From an uncultured Pirellula sp. (GTDB lineage Bacteria > Planctomycetota > Planctomycetia > Pirellulales > Pirellulaceae): a DNA stretch of 56,354 bases. This document shows, one piece after another, positions 28,555 through 38,467 of the stretch (positions are counted from its first letter, which is position 1; each line of letters begins with the position of its first letter). The translations under genes were made by a program, and so were the position numbers. Below the pieces are notes generated by a model. The model had not been told where the DNA came from, did not search any database, and saw nothing but the letters and a program-made list of their open reading frames with translations. The stretch covers positions 1 through 56,354 of the forward strand of contig CAITIE010000053.1 of the NCBI GenBank assembly GCA_903892355.1, read 5' to 3'.

Positions 28555-29595
28555 ATGCGACGATTCTTTTTGGGCATGGCGATTGCCTCGCTGACCGCCG
28601 GTGCTCCTTTGACGGCGTTTGGTGGAGATCGCGAGATCGCTGATGCCATCATTTCGACCGTCAAGCAAACTCAAATCAGTTTGAAGGGGCTGGAGGTTGA
28701 CCTGACCGTCAAAGACGGAAACGTGGTCATCTCCGGTACCGCAGCCAGCCAAGCACAATTGGACCGCGTTTTGGCAGCCGCTCGCGACACCGATGGAGTG
28801 AAATCCGTCGACAATCTGGCGAAAGTCAATGTTGCTGAAACGACCGCAACAGAAACCAAGACCGCACCATCGACCAACGAAGTTGTTCCCGCTTCCGCGA
28901 GTGAGCCACCCGCACTACTCAGCGAAGCAACCACCGTTGTCGAAGAAGAGTCGAGCGCTGATGCAGCGATCACCTCGGATCTTCTCGGAAAGCTCGGCAC
29001 CGCCCAAAAGGCTGGTCAGCTGAAGAACTTCGATCTCGATGTATCGACCGTCAATGGCGATGTTTGGGTTCGGGGTTACGTGGCCACCGCTCAGCAAAAA
29101 GCGATGGTCCTCGGAACCGCTCAACGCATCCCTGGCGTTCAACGCGTTATTGACGAAGTAAGTGTTACCGGTGTTCGTCAAGCAAGCACTGCAGTTGTTC
29201 CACAACAATCTGCAATGCCAACCGTGGGCGGTGGTGTACCTCGTCCTTTCGCACCGAGCAACTTGGCAAATGCTCAAGTTGGTGTTGTTGAAGGAGCCGT
29301 TGGTGGTGTGGTTGGTGGAGTTCAAGCTCCCCAAGCTCCAGTGCCGATGCAAGGCGGCCCAACCTACGGTGGCGGTGTACCTCGCTACGACCAACCGTAC
29401 ATGCCAAACTACGCATGGCCCAGCTATGCAGCGTATCCAAACTATGCTGCTGTGACCTATCCAAAGCAATACAGCGCCTCGGCGTGGCCATACATCGGTC
29501 CGTTCTATCCATACCCCCAAGTTCCATTGGGATGGCGACGAGTCTCCCTCGAATGGGATGACGGACTGTGGTACCTCGATTTCACCCACAAATAG
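28555..29595 (+). CDS. Exported protein with two BON domains and Gly/Pro/Tyr-rich tail
   Basis: The 346-residue product has a signal peptide (MRRFFLGMAIASLTAGAPLTAFG). Two BON domains follow: about residues 22-95 (LKGLEVDLTVKDGNVVISGTA, DGVKSVDNL) and about 140-205 (FDLDVSTVNGDVWVRGYV, PGVQRVIDEV). BON domains usually bind membranes or phospholipids in the periplasm. The tail is rich in Gly, Pro and Tyr (YMPNYAWPSYAAYPNYAAV) and ends in a Trp-rich block (GWRRVSLEWDDGLWYLDF), a layout seen in planctomycete surface proteins. The ATG at 28555 is fixed by the AGGAGG upstream. It ends at a strong terminator. Confidence 0.88.
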   Translation: MRRFFLGMAIASLTAGAPLTAFGGDREIADAIISTVKQTQISLKGLEVDLTVKDGNVVISGTAASQAQLDRVLAAARDTDGVKSVDNLAKVNVAETTATETKTAPSTNEVVPASASEPPALLSEATTVVEEESSADAAITSDLLGKLGTAQKAGQLKNFDLDVSTVNGDVWVRGYVATAQQKAMVLGTAQRIPGVQRVIDEVSVTGVRQASTAVVPQQSAMPTVGGGVPRPFAPSNLANAQVGVVEGAVGGVVGGVQAPQAPVPMQGGPTYGGGVPRYDQPYMPNYAWPSYAAYPNYAAVTYPKQYSASAWPYIGPFYPYPQVPLGWRRVSLEWDDGLWYLDFTHK

Positions 29596-29625
29596 TGAGT
29601 GATGCGAAGGTAAAACTTCAAAATG

Positions 29626-29658
29626 AAAAAGCTCCAGTCATAAGACCGGAGCTTTTTT
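29626..29658. terminator. Bidirectional rho-independent terminator
   Basis: AAAAAGCTCC pairs with GGAGCTTTTTT, with an inner GTC-ATAA-GAC stem and one mismatch. There is a T tract on both strands, and it serves the BON gene (plus) and the convergent 1463-residue gene (minus). Confidence 0.9.
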
Positions 29659-29718
29659 CGTTGGATGGTTGACGCAGTTGTTCCCTGGACTCATCGAATC
29701 CATTCTGGCAGCCGCCGG

Positions 29719-32700
29719 CTATTCCTTGCGAGACCGAAGGTAGCTGATGATGTCCGCGATCTCTTCGGTCGACATGAGTTGTTCAAAGCCTTCGGGCATG
29801 AGCGACTGCTGGGACTCTCGAAGTTCCGCAATCTGCGACTTGAGCAATCGGTCGATCCGTCCAGCATTGTTGACCCATTCGATCGCATCGGAATCCTCGC
29901 GAAGTCTCAGACCCGTAACCAGTTCTCCGTCCTCCGTACGAGCTTGGAACACCCAGTACTTCTCTTCGACAGAGCGGTTGGGATCGAGAATGGCGGTCAC
30001 CCACGCCTCATTGGTCCAATGGATCAACCCCAAAAGATTGGGTCCCACGCTCGGGTCCGTCTGGTCTCCGTGGACGCGAGGCTCATGGCAAACCGCGCAA
30101 TGTTTCTGATAACCCCGTTCTCCGCGAACCAGATCCACTCCAACGTCTGAATCGTTCCCTTTGGCTTCCTTAGCTCGAACGGGCCATTGCCCCAACGCAT
30201 TTCGAACAATCGCGGGTCGGTCCGCCCCGGGTGCTGGCCCAAACAATGCGAGAACTTGTTTTTCTTGTGAACCTTTTGCGAACTGCCGCAACTTCTGAAG
30301 TGTCGCCGCGTCAACTTCGTTCACCGGGATTGCACCCGCTTCAACGGCATCCAGCAATCGCCCCATGGTTTCCGCGTTGCGAGACAACTCGGTCAAAAGC
30401 ACAGTATGGCTGGTCTGTGACAACGAAGACCACTTGGAGAGCAACCTAGCCGATGACTCCACTCCAGTACGCAATAGACCTCGTGTCAGCTCTGCATCCA
30501 ATGGGTTTCGACGTTCCATCGATAATGAATCCAAAAACAATTCGTGGTGCCGGTTCCAAACGGAACCCATCTGCGAAAGGACGAGTTCCATCGCGGCGAA
30601 TCGCGTTGCGATCGAGGCGTCGCTCGACACCATCTCCTTGCGCGCTGCTTCTATCAATCGATCGACCGCCTCCGACTCCAAGCTCTTGGAATCGCTTCCC
30701 GCCGAAAATTGGCGGGCGAGCAGATAGTGCCATGCGGGATGCTGCTCGGTCTGCGCGGCAACTTTCGCCAACAAACGATTGCGAAGTCCCTCCGAGGACT
30801 TGGGGATCAGTTTCTCCACCAAGTGATTTACACCTGTGGCATAATCGATCGATCCCTCGTCCAAAGATTCCAGGAGTGATTCAATAACGCCATCGACAGA
30901 ATTGGGGGCGATGAATATCGCGCAGTCCACCACCCATGGATCCTGTCCGTGCATCGCGAGTGCCGATGCGATCGCGCGAATGTCTGGCGTATCAGAAAAA
31001 CTTGATTCGATCGCCAGCCGTAGCGCGAGCGAGGCCGAATGAGCAACCAATTTCGGGTCGATGTTCTCCCAAAGCATCGATCGCATTCCTGACGGTTGTT
31101 GCGTGCGATCGATTTGCTTCACGAGCGATTCGACCCAGGATGCTTGTTCGTCCATCCCTCGGTTGGAACCCGTGCCAGAGAACGGCTGGTCCTCCGTGAG
31201 GTTGCGAGTCGCGACCAGCATCTTCTGGTAATCCTTGTCCGTACACTTACCCATCGCAAGAAGCGTATGCAACGCTCGCACGCGCGCTCGATAACTTTCG
31301 AAATTCAACGCGACATCGCGAATCTGTTCGATCGTGGCTGCACCTACTTTCGACTCCAAAGCGCGATCGATAAGGGTTTGCTGAGCTAGATCGGCGCGAG
31401 CTGCATCGCTTCCCATAAGTTCCACCAGCAACTTCGATTCCGACGCACGCGTAAAATCGATCATTGGACGAGGAGAGTAGTCGGATCGGCGGACGCGGTA
31501 GATCCGTCCACGATCATCGCCTGCGCGAACATTGATGCGTCGCTGCCACTCTTCAGGAATCCACTCCGGGTGTTCGATCACATAGCGATACATATCCACG
31601 ATCCAAACGGTTCCGTCGGGAGCGTTCGCGATGCGTACGGGACGGAACCACGGATCGCTGCTTCTGACAAACTCCGACTTGGCATCCTCCTCCGTGCGGA
31701 TCGCTGACCATGTTACCCCGTTCCTCTTGAGTTGGAACCGCGAAACCAAGTTATGCACGGGCTCGCATACCAACGCATAATCGCGCATCTCGCCTCCCTG
31801 GCCATCACCGCGATTGACGATGGTGCTGCACGCCGAGGTGAAGCGGTTGATCGCGTAAAGATCATTAAAGCGGTCTGCTTGCTGGCTGATTGGGAAGACC
31901 GGTGGAATACTCGGAGGATTGGTGATCAATTGATAACGGCGGCGGGGCGATGTCCCCGACCTCTTGATCCATGCTGGGTCGACGACGTAATGAAACATCG
32001 GAAGACTATTCTCGTTCCCAAACCAGTTCCCCCAATCGTCGCTGGCGCGAATGTATTGGGTTACGCCTGTCTCCAGCCGCATCTCCCCTGAGTTTGGATC
32101 GAGACTGATATCGTACCCCGCGACTCGAAAATCCTGCGATGGACTGGTGCGACGAACCCCTTTGCCCACCGCGGTGATCTGCTCGGCTCCCCCGCCAGGA
32201 CCAAAGTGCAAACGATGATCGAGACCGTAGGTGAAACCGTGGACACGGTGCTGCGGGTTACCTTCGGGGAATCCGGTCAGTAGCGTTATGCGTTCATCGC
32301 ACTTCCCATCGCCATCGGTATCGCGCGCGAAAAAAATCTCAGGAGCGCAAGCGATCACCACACCATCTCCCCAAGCATACACACCAGCCGGATAGTGAAG
32401 ACCATCCAGGAACATTGTGCTCGCATCCATGCGACCGTCTCCATCGGTATCCTGCAGCGTCTTCACACAACCGGTCTTGCTACCACCCAGCGGATAATCC
32501 CCCATCTCCACAACCCATAGCTTGCCATCCGCACCGAACGCGATACCGACAGGATCGGTGATGAGCGGTTCACAAGCCACGAGTTCAATCGTCCAACCAT
32601 TGGGGACTTCGATCGTAGCGAGAGAATCCTCGGGCGATCGAGGCATGTCCGCCAACTGCTTTTGTCGGGTCATTTGCAGAACACGATCAACGATCTTCTC

Positions 32701-34110
32701 TTCGGTCAGAGACTCCCATCGACCGGGTTGACCGTAGTACAGCATCGAGCCATCGACTTCATAACCACCCTCGCCCCGAACACGTTCGCTCGCGACATAG
32801 GCAAACACATCATCCACGTAACCAGCAACCCAAACGTTGGCGAACTGACTCAACTCGCGTTCGAGTCGGATTTGGTAATCAACGACCACTTCGCCACCCA
32901 TGAACACCCAAGCGAGCTCGTTTCCGAACGACCAGTAATGAACCGGTGCTGGATAAGTTTCGGGGATTCGATCTTTGCGTTGGAGGAGTTCCAGCCAAGT
33001 ATTCGCAAAATTACGCTCATGGCCCGAGGCGCTAGTTTGCATCTCCTCCAGTCGAGCTTTGGTCGGCCGCTCAGAGGCCAAGGCAACAAGGGTAAAGGCT
33101 GCTTGGGTGGGAAACGGCAACGCCTTGAGAGGCTTGGCGACAACAGCGAGAACACTCGTCGCTAACTCATCCCCGTGGGCTCGGGCATTCTCGATCGAGC
33201 CGCGAGGATTCGGATTCGCATCTGCCCCGCAGCCGATAATAGGCAACGCGACACAACCCGGAAGCTCCGATTCGATCTTGGTAGCGCTGATCCCCGCCCA
33301 ATCCGCGCTGACTTTATTCGCGTCGGGCGAGATAGACGTACAGTGGCATCCGTACTGGTACGCAACGGCGATCGGTTTACCGCTCGCATCCGAAGCCTTG
33401 ATCACGCGCACATTCCGATCGACAGGCCCATCATCCACGGTCCCGATCGCAACCCATTCCTTGTTCTTCAACATCCGTCGATTGATCGCGAACTCGGCTC
33501 GGCCCAGTCCGTATTCGACGGTACCATCTTGCAGATTGCCGGCCGCTCGCTGCACCGTATCGACGATGGAATCCAGCAACTGACGGCTGTATTTCTTGGT
33601 CGATTCTAGATGCGTCCCATCCAGTGGAGCAGCGAACAAGTTCGGAATCACTCCATCGAGATGGGGAGCCGTATGGGAATGCGTTGTGCAAATAACAATA
33701 CGAGACCGCGGAATCATGAGCACCGGCGTTACTCGTTCGAGAATCTCCTCTGTCATGACCGCAGAGATACCGATCGCATCCACCGAGACGATGACCAGAG
33801 GTTCCGCAGCCGAATCGCGGACGGGTGCCAGGACGAGCGCCCTCGCGAAAAGCCGGTCCTCGACTTCCAGAGCAGGCTCGGTTCGCGATGCGTAGCCACT
33901 CAATCGGACCGGCTCAGCAGGAGTGATGTCGGTTTTGGCAACGCCAATCCTCCAAGCATCGGTGGCGAAGACGATCTTCTGCGTCGTCAACGACAGCATC
34001 GTCAACACAACCCAATGCCAAAGAACGCAGCGTCGCTGCGGTAACCTTGTCGAGTGGTCGATGGGATAGGAATAAGACGAAATAACGCGGGAGATTCCAA
34101 ATAAGGACAT
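29719..34110 (-). CDS. PVC-type fusion: ceramidase-like domain, beta-propeller, HEAT repeats and CxxCH cytochrome c domain
   Basis: A 1463-residue exported protein; the ATG has CAGGAG 8 nt upstream and a hydrophobic leader (WVVLTMLSLTTQKIVFA). Residues about 50-460 resemble neutral/alkaline ceramidase N-terminal domains (GVAKTDITPAEPVRLSGYAS, CTTHSHTAPHLDG, GCGADANPNPRGS). Then comes the PVC-type propeller, also called the membrane-bound dehydrogenase domain (PNGWTIELVACEPLITDPV, DTDGDGKCDERITLLTGFPE, WIVDMYRYVIEHPEWIP), then HEAT-like repeats (about 890-1300), and last the planctomycete heme-binding domain with CAVCH at 1338-1342 and a possible axial Met in SLMPEG. The propeller-HEAT-heme part is common in planctomycetes; the ceramidase-like part is usually a separate protein. 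An extracellular hydrolase/oxidoreductase is inferred. Confidence 0.9.
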   Translation of the reverse strand: MSLFGISRVISSYSYPIDHSTRLPQRRCVLWHWVVLTMLSLTTQKIVFATDAWRIGVAKTDITPAEPVRLSGYASRTEPALEVEDRLFARALVLAPVRDSAAEPLVIVSVDAIGISAVMTEEILERVTPVLMIPRSRIVICTTHSHTAPHLDGVIPNLFAAPLDGTHLESTKKYSRQLLDSIVDTVQRAAGNLQDGTVEYGLGRAEFAINRRMLKNKEWVAIGTVDDGPVDRNVRVIKASDASGKPIAVAYQYGCHCTSISPDANKVSADWAGISATKIESELPGCVALPIIGCGADANPNPRGSIENARAHGDELATSVLAVVAKPLKALPFPTQAAFTLVALASERPTKARLEEMQTSASGHERNFANTWLELLQRKDRIPETYPAPVHYWSFGNELAWVFMGGEVVVDYQIRLERELSQFANVWVAGYVDDVFAYVASERVRGEGGYEVDGSMLYYGQPGRWESLTEEKIVDRVLQMTRQKQLADMPRSPEDSLATIEVPNGWTIELVACEPLITDPVGIAFGADGKLWVVEMGDYPLGGSKTGCVKTLQDTDGDGRMDASTMFLDGLHYPAGVYAWGDGVVIACAPEIFFARDTDGDGKCDERITLLTGFPEGNPQHRVHGFTYGLDHRLHFGPGGGAEQITAVGKGVRRTSPSQDFRVAGYDISLDPNSGEMRLETGVTQYIRASDDWGNWFGNENSLPMFHYVVDPAWIKRSGTSPRRRYQLITNPPSIPPVFPISQQADRFNDLYAINRFTSACSTIVNRGDGQGGEMRDYALVCEPVHNLVSRFQLKRNGVTWSAIRTEEDAKSEFVRSSDPWFRPVRIANAPDGTVWIVDMYRYVIEHPEWIPEEWQRRINVRAGDDRGRIYRVRRSDYSPRPMIDFTRASESKLLVELMGSDAARADLAQQTLIDRALESKVGAATIEQIRDVALNFESYRARVRALHTLLAMGKCTDKDYQKMLVATRNLTEDQPFSGTGSNRGMDEQASWVESLVKQIDRTQQPSGMRSMLWENIDPKLVAHSASLALRLAIESSFSDTPDIRAIASALAMHGQDPWVVDCAIFIAPNSVDGVIESLLESLDEGSIDYATGVNHLVEKLIPKSSEGLRNRLLAKVAAQTEQHPAWHYLLARQFSAGSDSKSLESEAVDRLIEAARKEMVSSDASIATRFAAMELVLSQMGSVWNRHHELFLDSLSMERRNPLDAELTRGLLRTGVESSARLLSKWSSLSQTSHTVLLTELSRNAETMGRLLDAVEAGAIPVNEVDAATLQKLRQFAKGSQEKQVLALFGPAPGADRPAIVRNALGQWPVRAKEAKGNDSDVGVDLVRGERGYQKHCAVCHEPRVHGDQTDPSVGPNLLGLIHWTNEAWVTAILDPNRSVEEKYWVFQARTEDGELVTGLRLREDSDAIEWVNNAGRIDRLLKSQIAELRESQQSLMPEGFEQLMSTEEIADIISYLRSRKE

Positions 34111-34155
34111 GTTCGACTCCTGAGTTAGGAAATGGCCGAACTCAGTATAGCGTCC

Positions 34156-35196
34156 TCAGCGCGAGATTGCGTGGTTGTCGATCCCAGCATTGCCGCGGGC
34201 CCAAAGCTGCCACGACACGAGAGTCCCAGCGAAATCCGCGGGGCGAGGAACCAGTGCGTCGACGCCGAGTTCGAGCCAAGCCCCCCAACGCTCCCAAGCC
34301 GGGAACGGGTCCGCGAGGACCAGAAACGCTTCCGGGTACATGCCGCGGGCGTGAATGACGACCTCCCGCATGGATGGAGAAATCTGTTCCGACGGATGAT
34401 CGTCGCGAGCCGAACAGTCGATCACCATGAGATCCGGCGTTGCCCAAAACTTCCCATCGCCCGGCCGACTAGAGACGGTTCGAACGCCATAGCTCACGAG
34501 TGTTTCTTGCCATGCCATCCGGTGCTCGCGATGATCGCTAACAATCCATGCAAGTTGATTTTGGGTAGCGAGTGGCTCTAACGTTTTTTCATACCAACCA
34601 TAATGCTCCAGCAATCGGACAACGCGGGGGTTGGTCCCGCCGCTGCCAGTCCCGCCGCTGCCAGTCCCACCGGTGCCAGTCCCACCGCTGCCAATGGCGA
34701 GCTTCGATTTCCGAAGCGAAGAGGGGGGCTGTTCGATTTGGCTAGTGCGCAAAACCCAAGGGATCATCCGATCGAAGAGTTGGAACCAGTAAAACGATTC
34801 CGTAGCATCCGGACGAGGCAAGGTCCGGCGATGCCCTTGCCAATCGCTACCCAAAACCGTGGCGATACGTGATGAAGAGGTCGGAAACTCGGCAAATGCG
34901 GAGTGCCAAACGTTGAGCCGCGGATCGTTTCGATGCTCGAAGGCCGCGATCAGCAATGCTTCGCGAGAGTCATTGGGCGCTTTGGTTTTCGAAGCAGCGT
35001 TCCTCGCTGCCCCTTTTTTCGCAACGGTTGTTGACGACCAATCCGATTGCTGCTCGAGCCATCCGCGAACCTCGAGGGCAGAGAGTAGAGAGACTCGTTC
35101 AAAATGCTGAAGCAACCATGCCCAACATCCATCGGTAGGTCCGAACCATGCTAACTCGACGTTCCGGCCTTTTGAGTCTCCTTGGCCCAATTGCAT
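34156..35196 (-). CDS. Unknown protein, 346 residues, with Gly/Ser/Thr linker
   Basis: No family is assigned. The N-terminal part (about 1-165) is rich in Trp and Phe; then comes a flexible linker GSGGTGTGGTGSGGTGSGG made by a 15-bp DNA repeat; the C-terminal part (about 190-346) has an alternating strand/helix pattern (LAWIVSDHREH, DLMVIDCSARD, EAFLVLADPFPAW, GVDALVPRPADF) that recalls a degenerate response-regulator receiver fold. No signal peptide. The ceramidase-type gene starts 45 bp away downstream on the same strand, and the HTH-PTS gene lies 31 bp upstream, so an operon is possible. Confidence 0.7.
   Translation of the reverse strand: MQLGQGDSKGRNVELAWFGPTDGCWAWLLQHFERVSLLSALEVRGWLEQQSDWSSTTVAKKGAARNAASKTKAPNDSREALLIAAFEHRNDPRLNVWHSAFAEFPTSSSRIATVLGSDWQGHRRTLPRPDATESFYWFQLFDRMIPWVLRTSQIEQPPSSLRKSKLAIGSGGTGTGGTGSGGTGSGGTNPRVVRLLEHYGWYEKTLEPLATQNQLAWIVSDHREHRMAWQETLVSYGVRTVSSRPGDGKFWATPDLMVIDCSARDDHPSEQISPSMREVVIHARGMYPEAFLVLADPFPAWERWGAWLELGVDALVPRPADFAGTLVSWQLWARGNAGIDNHAISR
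34636..34695 (+). repeat. 15-bp tandem repeat, four units
   Basis: The unit CCCGCCGCTGCCAGT occurs exactly at 34636 and 34651, with variants at 34666 and 34681. Read on the minus strand it encodes the GTGSG-type linker of the unknown protein at 34156-35196. Confidence 0.93.
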
Positions 35197-35227
35197 CCCT
35201 CAATCCGTTTCTAATTCGCTTGAATAT

Positions 35228-35947
35228 CTAGTTCGTTTGAATGAGTTCCAGTTCCGTGGTGCGGATAATCTCGAGCGCTTCTGCAGGCGATTGCGCAGAG
35301 CGGAGCATCGTCAGGAGAACTTCATCCCCCACCAGTCTAGCCAATCGGGCGAGAATCCTCAGGTGGACTTGATCGTCCGTCGAGCAAATCAAAAAGAAAA
35401 TATCCGTCCTATGCCCCGAGGTGTTGCCAAAGGGGATCGGCTGATGCGAGATTCCGAGGGCTACGAAGGAATCGGCGAGGATCGATGTTTGAGGGCGGCG
35501 GGGGTGAAGCAAAGCCACGCCATTTTCTAGGGCCGTAGGATGCAGAGACTCGCGAGCTTGGACGGCCTCTGCCATGACTTCGGGATCCCAAAGAAGGCCC
35601 GTCGAAGCCGCCAATTTGCACATTTCCCGCACGACCGACCCGCGGGTTCTCGCATCCAACGGGACCGCGATGGCTTCCAAAATCATGAAGTCCGAGAGCA
35701 TGGTTCGATCATCGATCGTGGTATCCCAGTTTTTCTCCAGGATACGTTCTACTCTCTCAAGCTCTTCAGCGTCGCTGACACCGATTTGTTCTTCGAGCCA
35801 GTGGTGGATTTCCGACTCCGAAAACCGCCATTGCCCATTGACCTTCCGTCCAGGAATTTTACCACGGCTTGCCATTTTCGTCACTTGGCCAGGCGTCACG
35901 TGCAGGTATGCGGCTAGCTGGTCGATATCAAAGTCTTTGCTGGCCAT
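35228..35947 (-). CDS. Helix-turn-helix + PTS IIA (PtsN-like) fusion protein
   Basis: The 239-residue protein joins an N-terminal excisionase/MerR-like DNA-binding helix-turn-helix (DIDQLAAYLHVTPGQVTKMA, then RKVNGQWRFSESEIHHWLEE) with a C-terminal PTS EIIA domain of the fructose/nitrogen type. The IIA part has the active-site histidine in GVALLHPRRP, and IFFLICSTDDQVHLRILARLARL as in PtsN. Such fusions would let a phosphorylation signal act directly on DNA binding; this is inference. No EI or HPr gene is nearby. ATG 35947 starts MASKDF; the frame opens five codons earlier at a TTG. Confidence 0.88.
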   Translation of the reverse strand: MASKDFDIDQLAAYLHVTPGQVTKMASRGKIPGRKVNGQWRFSESEIHHWLEEQIGVSDAEELERVERILEKNWDTTIDDRTMLSDFMILEAIAVPLDARTRGSVVREMCKLAASTGLLWDPEVMAEAVQARESLHPTALENGVALLHPRRPQTSILADSFVALGISHQPIPFGNTSGHRTDIFFLICSTDDQVHLRILARLARLVGDEVLLTMLRSAQSPAEALEIIRTTELELIQTN

Positions 35948-36114
35948 GGGCTTAAGGATCAAAACCTAAAAATTGAAAACCTGGACGTTGGTGCTCGGAT
36001 TTGCTCTCGGGGAGTCAATTCCCCTTAGAAATAGAGTAGGATCTTAGGGCAAGCTGCTTGAAGTGTACTTGCGGCGACCCCTGGGGCAATCCCGATTCCC
36101 TTCCTTCTGCCGAG

Positions 36115-37008
36115 ATGTTTCCAATGTTTCCAAAGAGTTCCCAATCCAACTCGTCCCGTCATGGGAGTTCGCGACGCGAATTTCTAGTCGGAGCTGCTGC
36201 GACCGCTTGCACCGCCGGACTGAGCATGAGTCCCATCGCGCGGTTGATCGCGCAAGAAGCCAAAGCAGCCGGGCTGAAACTCGGTCTGCAGATCTATTCG
36301 CTGCGAGGCTTTCCGGTCGATGTCGCCTTGGATCACACGAAGAACCTCGGATTCGAGCAAGTCGAATTCTTTAGCGGGATGTTTCCGCTCGATGCAAGCG
36401 ACGATGACATCAAGAAGATGGTCGCCAAGGTCAAGGGACTCGGATTGACGATCTCCGCACACGGCGTGAATGGCTTCACCAAGGACGCTGCAGCCAATCG
36501 ACGCGTGTTTGAGTTCGCGAAGAAGGCGGGGATCAAGAACATTTCCGCCGCACCAACACCCGATTCGATGGACTCTCTGGAGGAACTCGTCAAGGAGTAC
36601 GACATCCGTATAGCTATCCATAACCACGGCCCTTCCGACCGATTCAACAAAGTGGTCGATCTATTGCGTGCTGTAGAAGGCCGGGATGTTCGCATCGGGG
36701 CGTGCGCGGACCTTGGGCATTACATCCGATCGGGAGAGAAACCAGTCGATGTCATTCGCTCGCTAGCCGGCCGATTGTACGGTATCCACTTAAAAGATTT
36801 CGCCGAGATGAAAGAAAACACGCGAGGTGTGTTGCTCGGCCAAGGCCACCTCAACTGCGAAGCGGTCTTCGATGCAATGATCCAAGCCAAATTCCCGGGC
36901 GATGGCGCACTGTCACTCGAGTATGAAGAAAATCCACAGGATCCGACCGAGGATATTCGCAAATGCGTCGCCACCGCGCGAGCCGCACTCGCCAAAGTCC
37001 GCGCATGA
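36115..37008 (+). CDS. Tat-exported TIM-barrel protein (sugar phosphate isomerase/epimerase family)
   Basis: A 297-residue protein with a twin-arginine signal (SSRREFLVGAAATACTAG) and an AP endonuclease 2-type TIM barrel: KLGLQIYSLRGFP, FEQVEFF, ISAHGVNGF, IRIAIHNHGPSD, IGACADLGHYIRSG, YGIHLKDF and GALSLEYEEN. The Glu, His, Asp and Glu residues at the ends of these strands fit the metal site of xylose-isomerase-like enzymes. Secreted members are numerous in planctomycetes and are thought to act on unusual sugars; the substrate is unknown. ATG 36115 is preferred, ATG 36124 is also possible. A strong terminator follows. Confidence 0.87.
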   Translation: MFPMFPKSSQSNSSRHGSSRREFLVGAAATACTAGLSMSPIARLIAQEAKAAGLKLGLQIYSLRGFPVDVALDHTKNLGFEQVEFFSGMFPLDASDDDIKKMVAKVKGLGLTISAHGVNGFTKDAAANRRVFEFAKKAGIKNISAAPTPDSMDSLEELVKEYDIRIAIHNHGPSDRFNKVVDLLRAVEGRDVRIGACADLGHYIRSGEKPVDVIRSLAGRLYGIHLKDFAEMKENTRGVLLGQGHLNCEAVFDAMIQAKFPGDGALSLEYEENPQDPTEDIRKCVATARAALAKVRA

Positions 37009-37135
37009 GCCACCCCCACAGTGAGGGGCTCAGTAAATGCGACTGCATCGCTTGAGTTTGTCCTCGGTCGATTGCATCTACTTAATCCAAAAGTTATTTC
37101 AGGCCAACGAGTTCATCGGCCAATCCTGAATTGAC

Positions 37136-37172
37136 AAGCCACCTTCCCAACCTTGAGGGGGTGGCTTTTTTT
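37136..37172 (+). terminator. Rho-independent terminator
   Basis: AAGCCACC pairs with GGTGGCTT, the loop contains a secondary CCC/GGG pairing, and seven T follow. It closes the TIM-barrel gene and isolates recA. Confidence 0.88.
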
Positions 37173-37320
37173 ATATCTTTTTTCTTTTCCCGCAGGCCGT
37201 GACCAAACGTGTCACTAGGCTAGGCGAAACTCTATCCTAGGTTGTTGACGTGCCAGCAGCGCGTTAGCATGAACGATTCAACGGGATGGGAATAGGTAAT
37301 ACAAAACGAGGAGAGACGCC

Positions 37321-38451
37321 GTGGCCGCATCAACTGGCAAGGGATCAAATAGCAAGAAAAAGGGTGACAAGGGAGCTCCAGCGGAACCGATCACCGGGTT
37401 GGAGGGAATCCTCAAGCGAGAGCCAGGGCTGAAAACTACTCTTCAACAAATTGAAAAACAGTTTGGCGAAGGATCGATCATGCCGCTCGGTGGCGAAGCG
37501 CTGCTGAAGGTGGAGTGCATCAGTACAGGCTCGCTGTCGCTGGACCTCGCGCTCGGCGGTATGGGCTTGCCACGAGGTCGTATTATCGAAATCTTTGGCC
37601 CGGAATCGAGCGGTAAAACCACGATTGCCTTGCATGTTTGTGCTGAAGCCCAGAAGGCGGGGGGCATCGCAGCGATCGTCGACGCCGAGCACGCATTCGA
37701 CCCGAGCTGGGGAAAGAAGCTAGGAGTGGATCTTGGGTCGTTGCTCGTCAGCCAACCCAGCAGCGGTGAAGAAGCGATGCAGATTACCGAGATGTTGGTC
37801 AAGAGCAACGCCGTCGACGTCGTCGTCATCGACTCGGTTGCTGCCTTGGTCCCGCGGCAGGAACTCGAAGGTGAAATCGGGGATTCCCACGTCGGTCTTC
37901 AAGCCCGATTGATGAGCCAATCGATGCGTAAACTGACCGGGGCGATCGCTCGTAGCAAAACCTCAGTGATCTTCATCAACCAGATCCGCGAAAAGATCGG
38001 CGGCATGAGCTACGGATCTCCAGAAACCACCCCCGGTGGTCGCGCCCTCAAGTTCTATGCATCCTGTCGAGTCGATGTGCGACGTATCGGGCAACTAAAG
38101 GATGGCGAAGAAGTCGTCGGTCAACGCGTGAAAACGAAGATCGTAAAGAACAAGGTAGCTCCTCCGTTCCGCGTCGCCGAGTTCGACATGATGCACACCA
38201 ATGGCATCAGCTACGAAGGGGACTTGATCGACATGGGATTGGCTCACAAGATCCTCAGCAAGAGTGGGGCTTGGTTCAAGTACGGAGAAACGTACATCGG
38301 CCAAGGGAAAGAAAAGTCCCGAAACTTCCTCATCGAGAACAAGGAAGTGGCCCAAGAGATCCGCGATGCAATCGTCGCCGCAGGTGGCTATGCCGGCCCC
38401 GAAGGCCCCGCCGCAGCGGAAGAAGCTGAAGAAGAAACCGCAGATTCCTAA
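37321..38451 (+). CDS. recA: Recombinase RecA
   Basis: RecA forms filaments on single-stranded DNA for homologous pairing and activates the SOS response. The 376-residue protein has Walker A GPESSGKT at 93-100, the [18 protein letters not shown] block, [10 protein letters not shown], Walker [13 protein letters not shown], the L1/L2 DNA-binding loops ([31 protein letters not shown]) and an acidic C-terminus. It starts at GTG 37321, with GAGGAGA upstream. The 148 bp between the preceding terminator and the gene contain TTGACG (37245-37250) but no clear matching -10 at normal spacing, and I saw no convincing LexA site. Confidence 0.97.
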   Translation: MAASTGKGSNSKKKGDKGAPAEPITGLEGILKREPGLKTTLQQIEKQFGEGSIMPLGGEALLKVECISTGSLSLDLALGGMGLPRGRIIEIFGPESSGKTTIALHVCAEAQKAGGIAAIVDAEHAFDPSWGKKLGVDLGSLLVSQPSSGEEAMQITEMLVKSNAVDVVVIDSVAALVPRQELEGEIGDSHVGLQARLMSQSMRKLTGAIARSKTSVIFINQIREKIGGMSYGSPETTPGGRALKFYASCRVDVRRIGQLKDGEEVVGQRVKTKIVKNKVAPPFRVAEFDMMHTNGISYEGDLIDMGLAHKILSKSGAWFKYGETYIGQGKEKSRNFLIENKEVAQEIRDAIVAAGGYAGPEGPAAAEEAEEETADS

Positions 38452-38467
38452 TGAACGGCAGCGATGC

